From NCBI GenBank assembly GCA_003864495.1, contig ML133401.1, positions 5,075,189 to 5,139,188 on the forward strand: 64,000 nt of DNA. The letters are read 5' to 3'. The stretch comes from Nemopilema nomurai (lineage: Eukaryota > Cnidaria > Scyphozoa > Rhizostomeae > Rhizostomatidae). Positions 23,001 to 34,700 of this stretch are shown piece by piece. Both the position numbers and the translations under genes were made by a program. The notes under the pieces are model-generated. The model did not search any database. It saw nothing but the letters and a program-made list of their open reading frames with translations, and had not been told where the DNA came from. The stretch's first letter is position 1; every line of letters begins with the position of its first letter.

Positions 23001-24809
23001 CTTCGCGACACCCAGAAGAGGTGGTATATTTAACCTCGATTGTTTCTTAAGTTTGCCACTTCTGATTATAAAGATGTGGCCGGTTTGGTTCTTCTGACCA
23101 CTTAATATCTCCTTCGTCTTACCAGGAATGGCAACGGTACGATCAAATCAGCTAATGGCCTCAAGGTTGTTGGGGACAAAGCCTTATACAAAAAGAATCC
23201 GAAGAAGTCGAAGCCGTTTCATTTCGACAACTGCCCGATCAAACTGATCAGTGACTATGACGGCGTGGAGTATGAAAAGCTGCTTTACGAGTCGAGCGCC
23301 CATGTGATATTCTCAGAGAGTCCCGAGAAGTGCGCGTGTGAGTATCGAAGGTGCATGACGCTTCCTCGGAAGCCTGGTACGAGACCGATGAAGGCGCCAA
23401 AGGCGAGTCTTTACAAGAGCGCGTCGCTGCCCAATGGGATGATGACCAACGGCAATGGCATTGATATAACCACTGAGACGCTGGTTGAAAACGAGGATTA
23501 TGATACCGAGGATGAGGATTTCGTCGACTCCAAGTTCCCCACGATTGATCGGAAGTTTTTCAAGATGAAGAAGTCGAAAATGATCGACTCGTACGATCAG
23601 TTCTGCCGGTCCCAGAGTGATTTTGGATCGAAAGATGTTGTTTCGACGCCGAAAATGAAGAAGTCAGATGTCGATTTTTACGTCTCTCCGCACGAGGAGG
23701 AGAACAAAATCAGACTGATTAGTCCAACGGAAGCCGACCGGTGCAACCTCGATCCTTCCTGCAGCCCGACTGAATCAAGCCGCGGCAAGTCTCACGAAGA
23801 TTTGGGCAAGAGTAAGGATGCTAACAGCGACTCGGGCACGCCGCCACAGGGATCGAAGGAAAACGTGTTCGAAGACCCAAATGACGCGTCGTCGGAGAAT
23901 TCGACCGCAGAAAGTGATCGCCGGCCTTTCTCCAACGGTCCGGCGTCGCGTCTGCGCCATCCATCCGCAAAGCCAGGCTACCCGGTGCGCTCGCCTTTCC
24001 CCGACGAAATCAGCAGCGAGAAGCTATTAACGGTGGACCGCGCGTTGACGGCGATAAAGGAGTCTTCACCAAGGGCCAGCAACGACTCGGTCGAAAAGCA
24101 TTCGCTGCGGTCCTACGAAATCCGCTCCAGTGGCTTCGAGTCAGAGGGAAAACCACCGTCGACTTCGGACACGGAGTCCGTGCTCAACTCAATGCCGCCG
24201 CTCACTTCGGGCTTCAGGTTCAAGGATTTTGACGTCATGAGCGACATCTCAACGCGCAGTTCACCCGGGCCGCTTCGCCGCGCGATGCCCTCTGGGTCGT
24301 ACGACGAGCACTATGAGTGGGACATACCGAAACGCCGGACTTACGGCCGACCCATATACAACTCGCCGCGGAAGGAACGCTACCAAAACAATAGACTGTC
24401 GACGGACAACGAAGATCTTTTCCGGTCAATCATGAAAATGCAGAAGCAATTAGGCGTTGAGATAGATGACTCTTGGGAAAATCTTTCTGAGGACACCAAT
24501 CTAAGTATTGTGGGTAATACGCAGACGCCGTTTTATCGCGATGGCTACACTTCCGATGTACCGTCTTCGTTCACAGATAAAGTCAGTTCGTATACAGAGC
24601 GCGAGAAATCGCAGAGATGTGCGGAATTGCTCGCGGAGCTGAAGCGCAATAAAGGAAGTACTTCTTCACTACCCAGGACTTTTAATCTTAAGCGCAGCCA
24701 GAGCGCTGTCAATGACTATTTACGCAACAAGCCAATGTTGCCTCCGATCCAGAGAAGCAACAGTGTTTGCGAAGAGGAAACGACAGTGTACCACGAATGG
24801 CTGGTTTGA
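10961..24809 (+). CDS. Ig/FnIII transmembrane adhesion receptor (gene 1), NCAM/Fasciclin-II-like architecture
   Basis: Joined exons: 10961-11006, 12793-13131, 16600-16866, 17208-17495, 19207-19476, 20051-20320, 20672-20995, 21151-21435, 21872-22060, 22508-22550 and 23126-24809, giving 1,334 residues. Order: signal peptide (1-18), Ig1 (to 128), Ig2 (to 217), Ig3 (to 313), Ig4 (to 403), Ig5 (to 493), FnIII-1 (to 601), FnIII-2 (to 696), transmembrane helix (about 721-743), cytoplasmic tail (744-1334). Five Ig plus two FnIII domains and a single helix is the layout of NCAM and Fasciclin II. The likely role is homophilic or heterophilic cell adhesion at the plasma membrane. All introns before exon 10 are phase 1 and each Ig or FnIII domain has its own exon, so single-exon skipping would keep frame. 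Orthology to NCAM is not established, because this layout has arisen more than once. Confidence 0.88.
11007..12792 (+). other. Gene 1 intron 1
   Basis: A 1.8-kb AT-rich intron with no exon-like frame. A short imperfect duplication (AAGGTGAT..TCTCAACCTT) occurs at about 12,119 and 12,154. Confidence 0.6.
12793..13131 (+). CDS. Gene 1 exon 2: Ig domain 1
   Basis: Residues 16-128. Ig hallmarks: C44 in VTLVCDV, W56 in VYWIRN and C107 in GETYFCKVV; the spacing suits a V-like or I-set fold. Sequons N-D-T and N-S-T are present. Bounded by ATTGCAG and GGTAAGT, phase 1 at both ends. Confidence 0.9.
13132..16599 (+). other. Gene 1 intron 2
   Basis: At 3.5 kb this is the longest intron of gene 1. It contains the 25-bp tandem repeat at 15,113-15,187. 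The longest frame (14,264-14,677) shows no homology I recognise and is not treated as an exon. Confidence 0.6.
15113..15187. repeat. Minisatellite, 25 bp x 3 (gene 1 intron 2)
   Basis: Three adjacent copies of AAGGGAATTAAATGGAAG plus seven variable bases. Few mismatches separate them, so the duplication is fairly recent. Confidence 0.85.
16600..16866 (+). CDS. Gene 1 exon 3: Ig domain 2 (second core cysteine missing)
   Basis: Residues 129-217. C153 (LLTCYVRG) and W165 (IQWTKDG) are typical I-set residues, and the E-D-G-G-S-Y motif of strand F is present, but the following position is V199 (Y-Q-V-S) instead of cysteine. The intradomain disulfide therefore cannot form in the normal way. An extra C133 lies near the domain start. 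Confidence 0.88.
17208..17495 (+). CDS. Gene 1 exon 4: Ig domain 3
   Basis: Residues 218-313 with C240, W253 (VTWTEP) and C291 (DSGSYKCSF). Acceptor CCCCTAG and donor TGTAAG, phase 1 at both ends. It carries the N-D-S sequon before strand F. Confidence 0.9.
17496..19206 (+). other. Gene 1 intron 4
   Basis: A 1.7-kb intron. A poly-C run lies near 17,659. No exon or named repeat seen. Confidence 0.6.
19207..19476 (+). CDS. Gene 1 exon 5: Ig domain 4
   Basis: Residues 314-403. C337, W349 (VTWEFKG) and C385 (EDQGIYYC) give a canonical I-set domain, with N-V-T and N-G-S sequons. The following intron contains a long G-run at 19,773-19,793. Confidence 0.92.
20051..20320 (+). CDS. Gene 1 exon 6: Ig domain 5
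   Basis: Residues 404-493 with C428, W440 (NITWYY) and C475 (DHGDYRCSINS). A clean I-set domain, membrane-proximal to the other Ig units and directly before the FnIII pair. Confidence 0.92.
20672..20995 (+). CDS. Gene 1 exon 7: FnIII domain 1
   Basis: Residues 494-601 begin TPYKPVNVT and show the FnIII tryptophan (RLFWAPKDSG), the Y-rich C strand (LWYRRL) and the F-R-L-R-G-K-N-x-x-G-L-G-P-F-S pattern of strands F and G. A second in-frame acceptor with a stronger pyrimidine tract exists at 20641 (exon from 20642), adding ten residues. Which is used cannot be told from sequence. Confidence 0.85.
21151..21435 (+). CDS. Gene 1 exon 8: FnIII domain 2
   Basis: Residues 602-696. APYQLEVNVT, the FKWRN core tryptophan, SWTAIKVGG and AFKMYAVGVW fit a diverged FnIII domain. 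The two FnIII domains precede the juxtamembrane exon with no linker exon. Confidence 0.85.
21872..22060 (+). CDS. Gene 1 exon 9: juxtamembrane segment and transmembrane helix
   Basis: Residues 697-759. A hydrophilic stalk (KSKGKQDDPWP) precedes a 23-residue hydrophobic helix (AIILGIIFSVFVLILI and on to F-L), then R-A-T-G-R and an S-R-R-N-R basic cluster, the stop-transfer signal of a type I protein. Confidence 0.92.
22508..22550 (+). CDS. Gene 1 exon 10: cytoplasmic micro-exon
   Basis: A 43-nt exon encoding DELLDEKSDQDSTLG. It enters in phase 1 and leaves in phase 2, so skipping it would shift frame into exon 11. It is supported by TTTTAG and GTAAGT and is the only link that joins exon 9 to exon 11 in frame. 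Confidence 0.8.
23126..24809 (+). CDS. Gene 1 exon 11: large cytoplasmic tail, stop codon
   Basis: Residues 774-1334 on one 1.7-kb GC-rich exon, ending TGA at 24807-24809. The tail is rich in S, P, K, D and E and probably disordered: a strongly acidic patch (ENEDYDTEDEDF), K-M-K-K-S-K basic patches and many Ser-Pro sites. The C-terminus T-V-Y-H-E-W-L-V fits a class II PDZ ligand. I recognise no catalytic domain, ITAM/ITIM or ankyrin-binding FIGQY-type motif. Confidence 0.92.
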
Positions 24810-25997
24810 GAACTTGTGACTGCCTTTAAAAACCGCGTAGGTTTCAAAACACAGCAATATCACCGCGCCTTAGGATAGGCGACTACGGATGACGTAAGAG
24901 TGATTGACAAGGCAGGAGATGCTCCCCCAAAACAGCTTTGAATGCTATGCAATTGTCCGTCTTCTGATTCGACGTTGTTTGATGAACAGACTGAGCTAAG
25001 GATTTTTCTAAAGAAAAGGCAACTCCAGTTGTTGATACCTCGTTGGTACGTTGTTCTGTATGCCCCGCACGGACCTTGCGAAGCAGGTAAATCGCACGTG
25101 ACAGTATGCAAAGATAGAATGAAACGTCAGTGGTCTTTTTAAGTCTTCGTATGGGGTTTTTGACCTTTGATAATGCCCTGGATAATCCAGGCGGGACTTC
25201 TTTATTGAAATTTTACTATTCATTGTTGTTATAGCGATCTTGTATACAAATTGGTATCATTGACCGATCTTCACTTTGGTAGATATTTGCATAGAAATAA
25301 GATTTGTGTATGTTTTTAAGGATGGATTGCCCATTAACTTCTCGCCGAAAATTTTAATATTACCTTTTTGCAAAAGGCCGCCCTTGCCGATAACAGAGTT
25401 TTTGAATGACAACATTCTACCGACTTGAGAGACATTTCTATCTTCCTGCATTTTCTAATTATTGGCCTTTGTCGGTCAATGAATCCTCACAATTGCTCCA
25501 CTGTCTCTGCAACGTGTTACTTTTAAACCTAGCACAACCGTGTAGCCTTGACATTTAGGGCCCTTTTGTGGACATCGCTATAGGCATTTTACCCACCTTC
25601 CAAGTATGACAGTAGGACCTAACGAGGAAAGCATAGTTTCTTGTGCACGAAGGAGTGAAGCCATAAACACCTTCACGCGTTTGGGGCATTGAGGGACATT
25701 TCGTGTTCACTTTACCCTGCAATTTTTTGCACTGCTTTTTTGTTGATATTTCGTAGTAGTTGCTTTAATGTAGATTAGAGTTTTATATTTTATGATTTAA
25801 ATTATTGTTAACTGTTTTAAGTTTAGAAAGAATGATTTTAATATATTGTTTTCATAACGAACTTTTACCCCAAGCTAAAGAGCAAAGTTTTCCCAAAATA
25901 TTTGGACCTTTGAAAGCTATTGTTTCGTTATATAGGACAGACATCCCTAGAAGTTCAATTTCGACTTTAGCTACCGTTCGCGGTACTGATATGGCAG

Positions 25998-26003
25998 AAT
26001 AAA
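25998..26003 (+). terminator. Candidate poly(A) signal, proximal
   Basis: AATAAA about 1.2 kb after the gene 1 stop codon. Motif only; such hexamers are frequent by chance in AT-rich DNA. Confidence 0.3.
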
Positions 26004-26853
26004 ATCTTCACACCCAAATATTAAAACTTCTGTTGGTTTTTAGGGAACTGCAAATAGAAGAATACCGGCTTGTATTAAAATTGTTACAAAGTTGCTAGTT
26101 CGTACTTTGACTTGTTCGTGTCCTATTCATGGTTTCTGAGTATTCCTATGAGTGTACAAATGCAGTCACATTTCACGATTTCGGGATCCTCAGATATTCA
26201 ATGAGAGGCCAGGCAAAGCCTCTAATTCGTACAAATTTGGTTTTTAAGTTAGACTCGCAGCATGACCCGTGCAATTTATCGCCCTCCCTGCTAGCTTCTA
26301 TGCCTAGGTCGCTATGTTTTGTCTGTCAATATAGAAACCTCATCTCTTTAAACATGCACTGTTCTGCCAGTGTAAATTATTCATATCCTTTTTCAGCGAT
26401 AAAAAATGACCGATCTCAGCGCATCAGCGATTGACCTGGAGCTTTAATCCACATGAAGTTGTTAGCTGGGCGTATATTGTTCTATATACCGCCTTGCACT
26501 GTTGAGGAAGGTGTTGCTTTTGTATGGAACACCCTGTCAAGTACCTTGAATGAAAATGAAAATGGTCTGGACACTAATCTGACGTATTTCGCACATATTG
26601 ATAACCATAAACAACAAGGGGGTTTGTGAAAAAGGAGCAGAGTTAGCAACTGGTATTTCATTCAGACTGCTGTTAGGGTTGTAGTTTGTTCATGAAAGAA
26701 GTTTGTTCGTACAAGATTTTTAATTTTATCCAAAGCTATTATATCGCAAATCTTTGCATAGCGAAGGTCTCATTCTTGTCTTTACATCTCAAAAGACAAC
26801 ATCGTACACTTTTTTTGTAATGCTTTTTGTCGTTCATGATTTTCTGCTTCTGG

Positions 26854-26859
26854 AATAAA
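26854..26859 (+). terminator. Candidate poly(A) signal, distal
   Basis: AATAAA about 2.05 kb after the gene 1 stop, followed about 20 bp later by a TGTGTT stretch that could serve as a downstream element. Confidence 0.3.
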
Positions 26860-27543
26860 ATGGCCAATATTTATATCATGTGTTCACTCCGGGTGTCAAA
26901 ATAGTTTCGGCAAATTAACCCTATTTTGTTTTTAATCAAGGCCTAGGTTTAATAACCAGGTAAGTCATCTGGTTTAATCAGCTTTTTTCATATCAAACTG
27001 GTGAATCAGAAGCCCAAATATTGCCGTTCACGTTTTAGTTTAGAATAAAAATGGGGCACAAAAATATTGCATTTAATTACAATTTTACCACTTCATCAGA
27101 AAAACAATCGTAGTGGTAACTTGAATGAAAGCAAAGTTGTCTAAAATAATGTGATTAAGGTTCAAGAAGTTGGCTAATATCAAACAACGCTTTGAGTAAT
27201 AGATGATCAATGTTTCAGGGTTATCATGAAATCATCGCGAAGGAAGCATCGTTTCCCATGCCAGTAGGAAACAATCAAAACCTAAAACTAACAAACAATA
27301 TATTACACAATGCTTATCGAGTCGACCAACGCTAAAAGTTTTCCCTTTTTTAATTCTTCTTTTTGGACTATTTTTATTTAATCGCAGACTTGACTAAAGA
27401 AAGCACCTAACAATCACTTTTACGATGTGACAAACGGAAAGAGGGCAGAAGCAAATAACCCCTATTCCTCTCAATAATCAAGTACCTAGTCAATAATCAA
27501 ATATCCTGTTCAGGTAAAAACTGCCTTGTGCTCCATTCAAAGG

Positions 27544-27753
27544 GCATTGAGTCATGATAAATGGAAAGCTAATACCCAAATTGCAAAAATTACTGAGTCA
27601 TCATGATACCTCCGTTAATCTGATTGGCTTTCAAGGAAACTGCACACATGATGTTTTAACCTCGCAGTTTATGTCTGATCACAGGAAAGCCAATTTATCA
27701 CATAAAAACAGACAACAGCCCGTGGAAAACCGCTATTTACCATGACTCAATGC
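27544..27753. repeat. 210-bp palindromic element with three AP-1-like sites
   Basis: The ends are inverted repeats matching 19 of 21 bases (GCATTGAGTCATG.TAAAT.G). Inside are further inverted pairs, ATTGGCTTTC/GAAAGCCAAT and AAACTGC/GCAGTTT, so much of the element could fold as one hairpin. TGAGTCA or TGACTCA occurs at 27548, 27594 and 27743. The imperfect flanks TCAAAG and TTAAAG could be a degraded target duplication. It may be a MITE, a regulatory block upstream of gene 2, or both. Confidence 0.6.
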
Positions 27754-28630
27754 TTTTAAAGAAGTTCAAACGAACAAAATTAACTCAAATACATAAATTG
27801 AAAGTAAACTGAATGAAAATGCTGGACTCAAATTTTTAAATACAAGAATTCCGGGTTTTATGTGGAAATGTTTGTTCGTTCCTGAGGCGGTCATCAACTG
27901 CTGACGTCAAAAACAATAGTTATTGATCGTAAAAAATTCCCAACGTGCTGATTCTACACAAATTAGCATCGTTTTTGGTCTATTGTCTGCCCCCGGCTTG
28001 TTGATGTTTTTGCATCAGGACAATATTGACTCGTTGCAGGGCAACAGTGTGTATCACGTGGAAAGTCATAAATTGGGTAAAGACTACGTTTGGAGGCCTA
28101 GAATATTGTTACAACGACACGATTCCTTTCTTAGCAATTATATCTTATTATACTTTGCCCCAGTATCAGTGAAAAAGCAGGTTTCAGTTGTCCAAAAAGT
28201 AAATTTGAAACTTCTCTTAGCGTGGGCCCATTTCGAAACAACAAAACATAACGTTGCTAAGGAAACTGCAAAATTCATCCATAACTCATTGTTCGTTTCG
28301 CGGTTTGCCCGCGAGAAACCTCCGGGGACCACTCTTAGGTCAATCTGATAAAGATTTTCAAAATGGACGACGCTATAGTCTGCAAATATGCGGATGAAAC
28401 ATTCAAGTTTATTGTTACATGCAGATAGTGGGGAGCAAATTTAGCGTGTCTATGTAAAGTTCGAAACAAACTTGTGCTTTTTGCAAATGCTCCTTGACAA
28501 AGCGTTGATCGTTTTTTGAATGGGGAATCTAAACTGACTGTGCAACAAAGCCGTACAAGACATTTTAGTTTGAAGATATACGTTTAAGATACAAGATTGG
28601 ATGTTATAAGGCTCAAGAGAGAGAAGAGAC
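27754..28630. other. Upstream region of gene 2
   Basis: Presumed promoter and 5' UTR of gene 2. TATAAG at 28605 is too close to the ATG to place a start site before it. A 141-codon frame at 27923-28348 has no recognisable homology. Confidence 0.4.
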
Positions 28631-28703
28631 ATGCAGCAACTATGGAAACAATTCTTAATAATTGGAGCATTTGTCCTGATATTATGCTGCTTCCATGCCG
28701 ATT
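28631..28703 (+). CDS. Gene 2 exon 1: start codon and signal peptide
   Basis: MQQLWKQFLIIGAFVLILCC followed by F-H-A-D is a textbook signal peptide: basic n-region, long hydrophobic core, small residues at the cleavage site. Donor T|GTGAGT, phase 1, fits exon 2. Confidence 0.82.
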
Positions 28704-31700
28704 GTGAGTAATTGTAAATTTTGTTGTTGTGAAATCTGTTTCTGTGCGTCCTGTACAATGTTTGGTTGCTTTTCAACGATTTATTGCTCACTAGCTACCA
28801 TGAATTTATCATGATTTTTACAGATGTGATATCCAACGTTAATTATTAAAAATTATTGCAACGCTGATGTATAGCGTAGGTGTGACTTTGAAGCAGTGTA
28901 AAAATGTCTAAATATGATGCCATTGCTTCGAATTTCGCTGTTAATGAACATTTGTATCCATGTAGCTAAATTTGTCTGAAATTATTTTTTGGTATAGCTA
29001 GTAAGCTCATTATTCTTAGATGTTTTAAACAGTGAGGTGTTTTCAAGACGTTCTAGGATAGTGTTTTTCGTAGTAATTTGTCCTTTGAATAAACCACATG
29101 CACCATAATCACTTCACTCAGTGTGCGCCACAAAAGTGTATGCTGGTAGTAAATGTGTAGCTTTCCATCCCTTTTTATAATTGTAATTCAATTTCTGTTA
29201 GCTACAAGCAGCTGTACACCTGGGAAATTCTACCACAACACTAATGGAACTTGGGCTTGTTATGACTGTCCACCTGGACACTAGTAAGTAAACATTAGTA
29301 ACTTAAGTTGTTACTTGTCTCCATAACTGTCAGTTGTGTTCTCTTCATTAAAATAGACTGTCAGCAAGACCATTAGAGGCAAATGATACTGCTTCAGCTA
29401 ATTGGAGACTGCTGTAGCAAATTATACTTGTTGGACCCAGTGGTTATTAATAAAAGTGTTTCTTTTTCAAGACCCCAAATATCTTCATATGACTAGGTCA
29501 AACTTGTATAGGAGGACCATCTTCAGCAATAAACTATTCTTTGAACAAGTGCTTTGTGATACAGAACTCAAAAATTGGTTCTGCTATTTCTAGTTATTAA
29601 AAAAAAATATTCTGTTATCATCACATAATATTGGTAGGATGACACCATAACTTTTTGCAATGATTTTTATCATGTTATTGCCTCTCAGTTACCAAATAAT
29701 TTGTTTTATTGACTTATCACCTTCTTATTTGGAAAAAATATAGCCTTAAGTATTGGATGAGTTAATTTGATTGCTCAGAAGTATTCTTCAAATATGTTTC
29801 AATCAAAGCCAAAATTGTGACCATGTATACAGTGCTTCATCAAGGATTCTGGTTCTGTAGCATCATGTTCACTGACCATGATACAAAACGAAGCCTGTTG
29901 CTTCAAACAGAACCTTAAGAAAAACACCTTTGGTTTGCATTCTTTTGAATATTTGAATCATTGCTTTTTGTGGAAAGGTGATAAAAGCTGTCATGGGACC
30001 TCATTAGTTTTGAAGGGTATTAACAAGAGTGTCAAGAGTACATCTAAAAGTGTTGATGTTCATAGTTATTTTGGAAATTAGTATAGTTCCATTAACAATT
30101 TCATTATAATTATCTATTCTAGTATGATTTAAAGACATGTTTTGTTCTATCCTACTTTTGCTCAAGTATTAGAGTAACTTTCCAATTTATTTACATTGCC
30201 AGGGTCTTTATTTACATTTATTTCTAATCTTACTTGCATTAGAATCTCGATATTTGGCTTTTTAAGGACATTTCTATGAAGAAATTGTGCAAATACTTTG
30301 TTTATGATGCGTAAATGTTTTTAACCAAATTTACCTATTTTTCTCATTTAGTGTCATCCATAGAGAAATTTTGAAATAAAGTTTTTTTTAAAGTCCTGAA
30401 TCTTCTTCAAGTTTGCATTAACTCTCTGAATTGACCTTTTTAATATCAGGCTATTCAAGAGAGTCATGAATAACCAATAAAATGATGAAACTTCTCTAAC
30501 AATTTGATTATATATTCTTGCAAACTTTTCATGAGCTGCAAAACTTTGTGCCCAGTTATGGAATGTGATGAAACATGTCATTACATGGGGTTATTAAATT
30601 TTATGTGAATACTCAACAAGCAGGTATCTATTGAAGAGTCTTTAAGGATTATGGTTTTGGCTGGATCCATTTTCTTGTTGCTAAATTGACTGTGCTTTTT
30701 TAGCTGTCCTGGAGACAAAAACACCTCTGTTCCATGCCCTCTTGGCTACTACAACAATCTGACTAACCAGGCAGATTTAGCAGCATGCAAGGTATGTATC
30801 TAAATCAATTTTCCTTAAGTATTCTCCATGTAAAGCATGCTCATATTGACCACTCAATCTCTATCTATACAATCTCTATGCTATTATCTTAAACTGAAGC
30901 ACACTCTATGTAAAAGAAGCCATGCAATTCACCTTTTTCCTTTTTCATTTACAGTGCAGTTCACCTTATTGTATGCATACCTGTCTTATGCTGTTGTTAT
31001 TTTCTACTTATATTATTCGACTAGTCTGCATAAAATAGACAAACTTGACTTCATACAGACTAGACATTAAATAATATAAGATGTTTGAAAGACAGGTTGC
31101 TTCTTGCTATGCATGTGCAGTATGCAAGATTCTTATCAAACAGAATCAAAGAATGCTCTGTTTCACAAAATTTTTCCTTAAATCTATTTATTTTATATTT
31201 TAGCCATGTCCTGCTGGATTTTACTGCCCTAACAGAGGAGAGCTTCCTAAACAGTGCCCGCTAGGATTTTATTCAAATACAACTGGCAGCACTGTTTGCT
31301 TTATTTGCCCTGAAGGGTTCAGTTGTCAAATGGCATCATCACAACCTGCTGCCTGTCCAGTTGGCTATTATAGTGCAGCTGGAAATATTACATGTGTGCC
31401 ATGCCCTGCTGGGCATAAATGTCAAAATGGTGCCTCACCAACTCAGTGCGCCATAGGTTAGAACATTTTTGTTTTTCTATGCTACTTTATAATGGTGTTT
31501 TGTGTTGAAGACATGTCAACTTTTATTTGTAAAGAAGAGAGATTCTTCAGCTTTTAAAGGCAATTAATACTCAGAAGGCTAAAGCTTTAAGTATCACAAA
31601 AAGCGAGAAAAATCAAAAGCCCAATTTACCTTTCTGAAGGAATCATGATTAATAAATAATATTCACAACCTAACAGTGTCAATACTTGTTTATAACCCCT

Positions 31701-34700
31701 TCTCTGTTCTGAGCCATGTGAGTTGTTCATGCAGTTTCAACTTTTTATGAAGCCTTTCAAACCTTATTCTGTTGTATTGAATTTTGTTCATATTTCTTCA
31801 ATATTCAAAAGCATGTTTTTTCCAAAGGAGTTAGAAGCTAATTTATGATGTTCTTTACAGGTGAATATGCTACTTTTGCTAGTGGGGTGTGCACAGAATG
31901 TCCATTGGGACACAAATGTCCCACTCTTGCAAGTGTATCCCCAGAGCCCTGTCCAGATGGATATTATGCAAGTGCCACTCGCCAAAGTAGTTGTCCCATT
32001 TGTGAAGCTGGAAGGTCTTGTGCAAGTAAAACAAATAGCACTGAATGCCCAAGGGGATATTATAGCCCCCAGGGGGCAATGCTATGTTTGATGTGCGGAA
32101 CAGGGAATTACAGGTACACACTTCTTCCTTGCTTGATTAAAAATCTTCCAAAAGTTTTTGCTGAGAGAAAGCTTGCTAAAGGCCCTCTGAAAAAGGTTTC
32201 TTGACTCTGATGGCTGCACAAATATACAAGATGTGTTTTGTTTGTATACTCATCAGTTAGCAATTCCTCATGTTACATGTGAATGACAAAAATAAATCAG
32301 CAGTTTTGTTGTTGAAAAATTTCTACTTCCAGTAGTTTTGAAATTGTCATTGCTGTGCAGTAAGATTTGTGTAAGAGCTTTTCTGCTACCAAATTACCTC
32401 ATACTTCCTTCAGTTTTTTTCCTTTACTTATTCTATGCTTTTTCTTTTAGTTTGGCTGGAGCAGCTGTGTACCTTCCTTGCCCAAATGGCATGTCTTGTC
32501 ATGATCCTGCACAGAGCCCCGTTCCATGCACAAAAGGGTACTACTCGCCAAGCAGTGTTGCAACTTGCCAGTTGTGTGCCACAGGTCTTCATGGTTTTGC
32601 CAATGGGACAGGATGTGAGCCATGTGCAGCAGGGTATTACTGTCCCAACCCAAGGTAATTCCTTTGTTACCTTTTGACAGACACATAAAATCAAGCTAAT
32701 TGAACCATTTTGTTTACTGCCATATTTATTATACACTCCTGAGTGAAGCAGGGAGCTCTTGAAGCATTAGTTACATGTAATAGGCTTGGCACAGAGGCTG
32801 GCATAAAAGATTACCTGCCTCAAATGGCCAAGGCTGATTAGACATATAAAAGCTGATTCTTTCACAAAAAGATTCCATCTCTTCCCATATTTTTGAGTTG
32901 CTATAGAATCTCTTTTCAATCCTAAAATACTTCTCCATCAGTTTCCACTTATGAAAAATTGTGTCATTTACATGGTTTTGGAATATTTTGCAGTCTTCCA
33001 ATGATCAAATGCCCCATTGGCACATATTCTCTGGGTGGATTCACAACAAACTGCACAGCATGCCCTGCCGGATACGCTTGTCCACAGCCAACTTCTCCTC
33101 CAGTTAAATGCAGTGGAGGTTTGTATGCTACTTTTTGTGTATCCTGGCAAAATTGACACAAATTGCTGTAAAGCAAAATTTTCCTAACATGGCGTTTTGC
33201 TGCTAGGAGAGCTATTGATTACACTGTTTCTCTTCTGCTTTTTAATTTAGCTATGCTCGAAACTCTTGCTTTGATCTCAAGGGCTTTTCTTTTAGCGACC
33301 TATGCCCCACAATACAGCACAGAATGTCTCAAATGTCCTGCTGGATACAGTTGTTTAAACAACACAAATAAAGAGCCGTGCCCATATAGTGTTGCTACTG
33401 GATTTTATTACAGCACAGATTCAAGTGAGTCGATCATATTTGCCATCCAGTATAGTCATTTGATGGATTTGGCCAACCCTTCAACACGAATCATGTTTCA
33501 AAAGTTATTTTCAAGCTTGATGTTGAACTGAAAAGATTTACAGCTTTTTATCGGATCAAGCTAGTTTTCACCCAAGCATTTAACTAATGTTCTCTTCTGT
33601 GGATGAACTTTGTTTGTGAATTTTAACATTACATCAATTTGCTTTCTTAAACTCTCCAGTGCAAACGTGCTTGGTGTGCCCAGACAAAAGAACCGGCCAG
33701 GTTTGTGAGTCCAGCTCAAAACTACCCATTACTTGCCCGACCGGGAAAATACCAAGCTCCAATGGAACCGGCTGCCTGTTGTGTCGTGCCGGGTATTACT
33801 GCTCATCACCAACTGCAGATGAAATAGCATGCAATCCCGGACAATACTCAAAACCCGGTGCTACAGCGTGCACTCCGTGTCCGGTCGGAAGCAAATGCCC
33901 AACAACCTCAAGCTACCCCCAGGCATGCCCTGCCGGACAGTATCAGAATACAGTCTCTCAATTGACCTGTCTTACATGTCCCGGGGGCTACAAATGTCCG
34001 GATCCAACGGCCGCACCGCAACCATGTTTGGCAGGTATGTGTTCCTCATATTGTTTCTAAAACGAAGGATAGCCGAGTTACAGGTGTCATGTAGTTACAA
34101 AACGTTGTGTTTTATGCCAGCAGCGATCATAAGTTCAATGTTAGCTTCCTTTAAAGTGTGATTTAAGCAAAATATAATTATCTATGCCATGATTAAAATT
34201 TTGGCTGGGTATTAAAATATTGAAATTCGTAAAACCTATCACTACTCGTTGAACTACCAATAATTTATTGACTTGCGTGTCTAGAGCTTAGAGGTGTCCA
34301 AGGAAAAGTATTTATTTGATTAAGTTGTGGTGTTTGAGATTCAACAACTTTTTTTTAGAGTTTAGAGTCGTGGCAGTGCTATTTATGGATCTAAATTACT
34401 GAAGAGCTGCGTTCACCAGATTGAAAATTCATGTGACTCAAATAAGAAATCTTCCCGTTTCCTGGTTCCTGGGTTCAACTAATGTAATCTCAATCATGGT
34501 TGTTATGATAACTGCAGGCTCTTTTGGTATCTTGTCAAATTAAGTTGTGTTTGAATTGCATCTATAACAATTGTCTTTTTGTCATTTGTTAGGAGAGATC
34601 AGTGGCCCGGGAGTGACAAAATGCATCCAGTGTCCAGCTGGGTCCGCTTGTCCAAACGCATCGAATCCTGGCCAGAATGTGGCCTGTCAAAATGGGACAT

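Larger units (their letters stand above)
24810..27543 (+). other. Gene 1 3' UTR and spacer
   Basis: No coding exon is recognised. AATAAA hexamers at 25998-26003 and 26854-26859 are candidate polyadenylation signals, implying 3' UTRs of roughly 1.2 or 2.1 kb. The rest is AT-rich and unassigned. Confidence 0.45.

Noticed and set aside
27923..28348. 141-codon + frame upstream of gene 2
   Set aside because: No recognisable family and no signal of splicing to gene 2. It opens on a non-ATG codon and ends well before the signal-peptide exon.
28605..28610. TATAAG just upstream of the gene 2 ATG
   Set aside because: Only about 20 bp before the ATG, so the implied start site would fall at or after the start codon.
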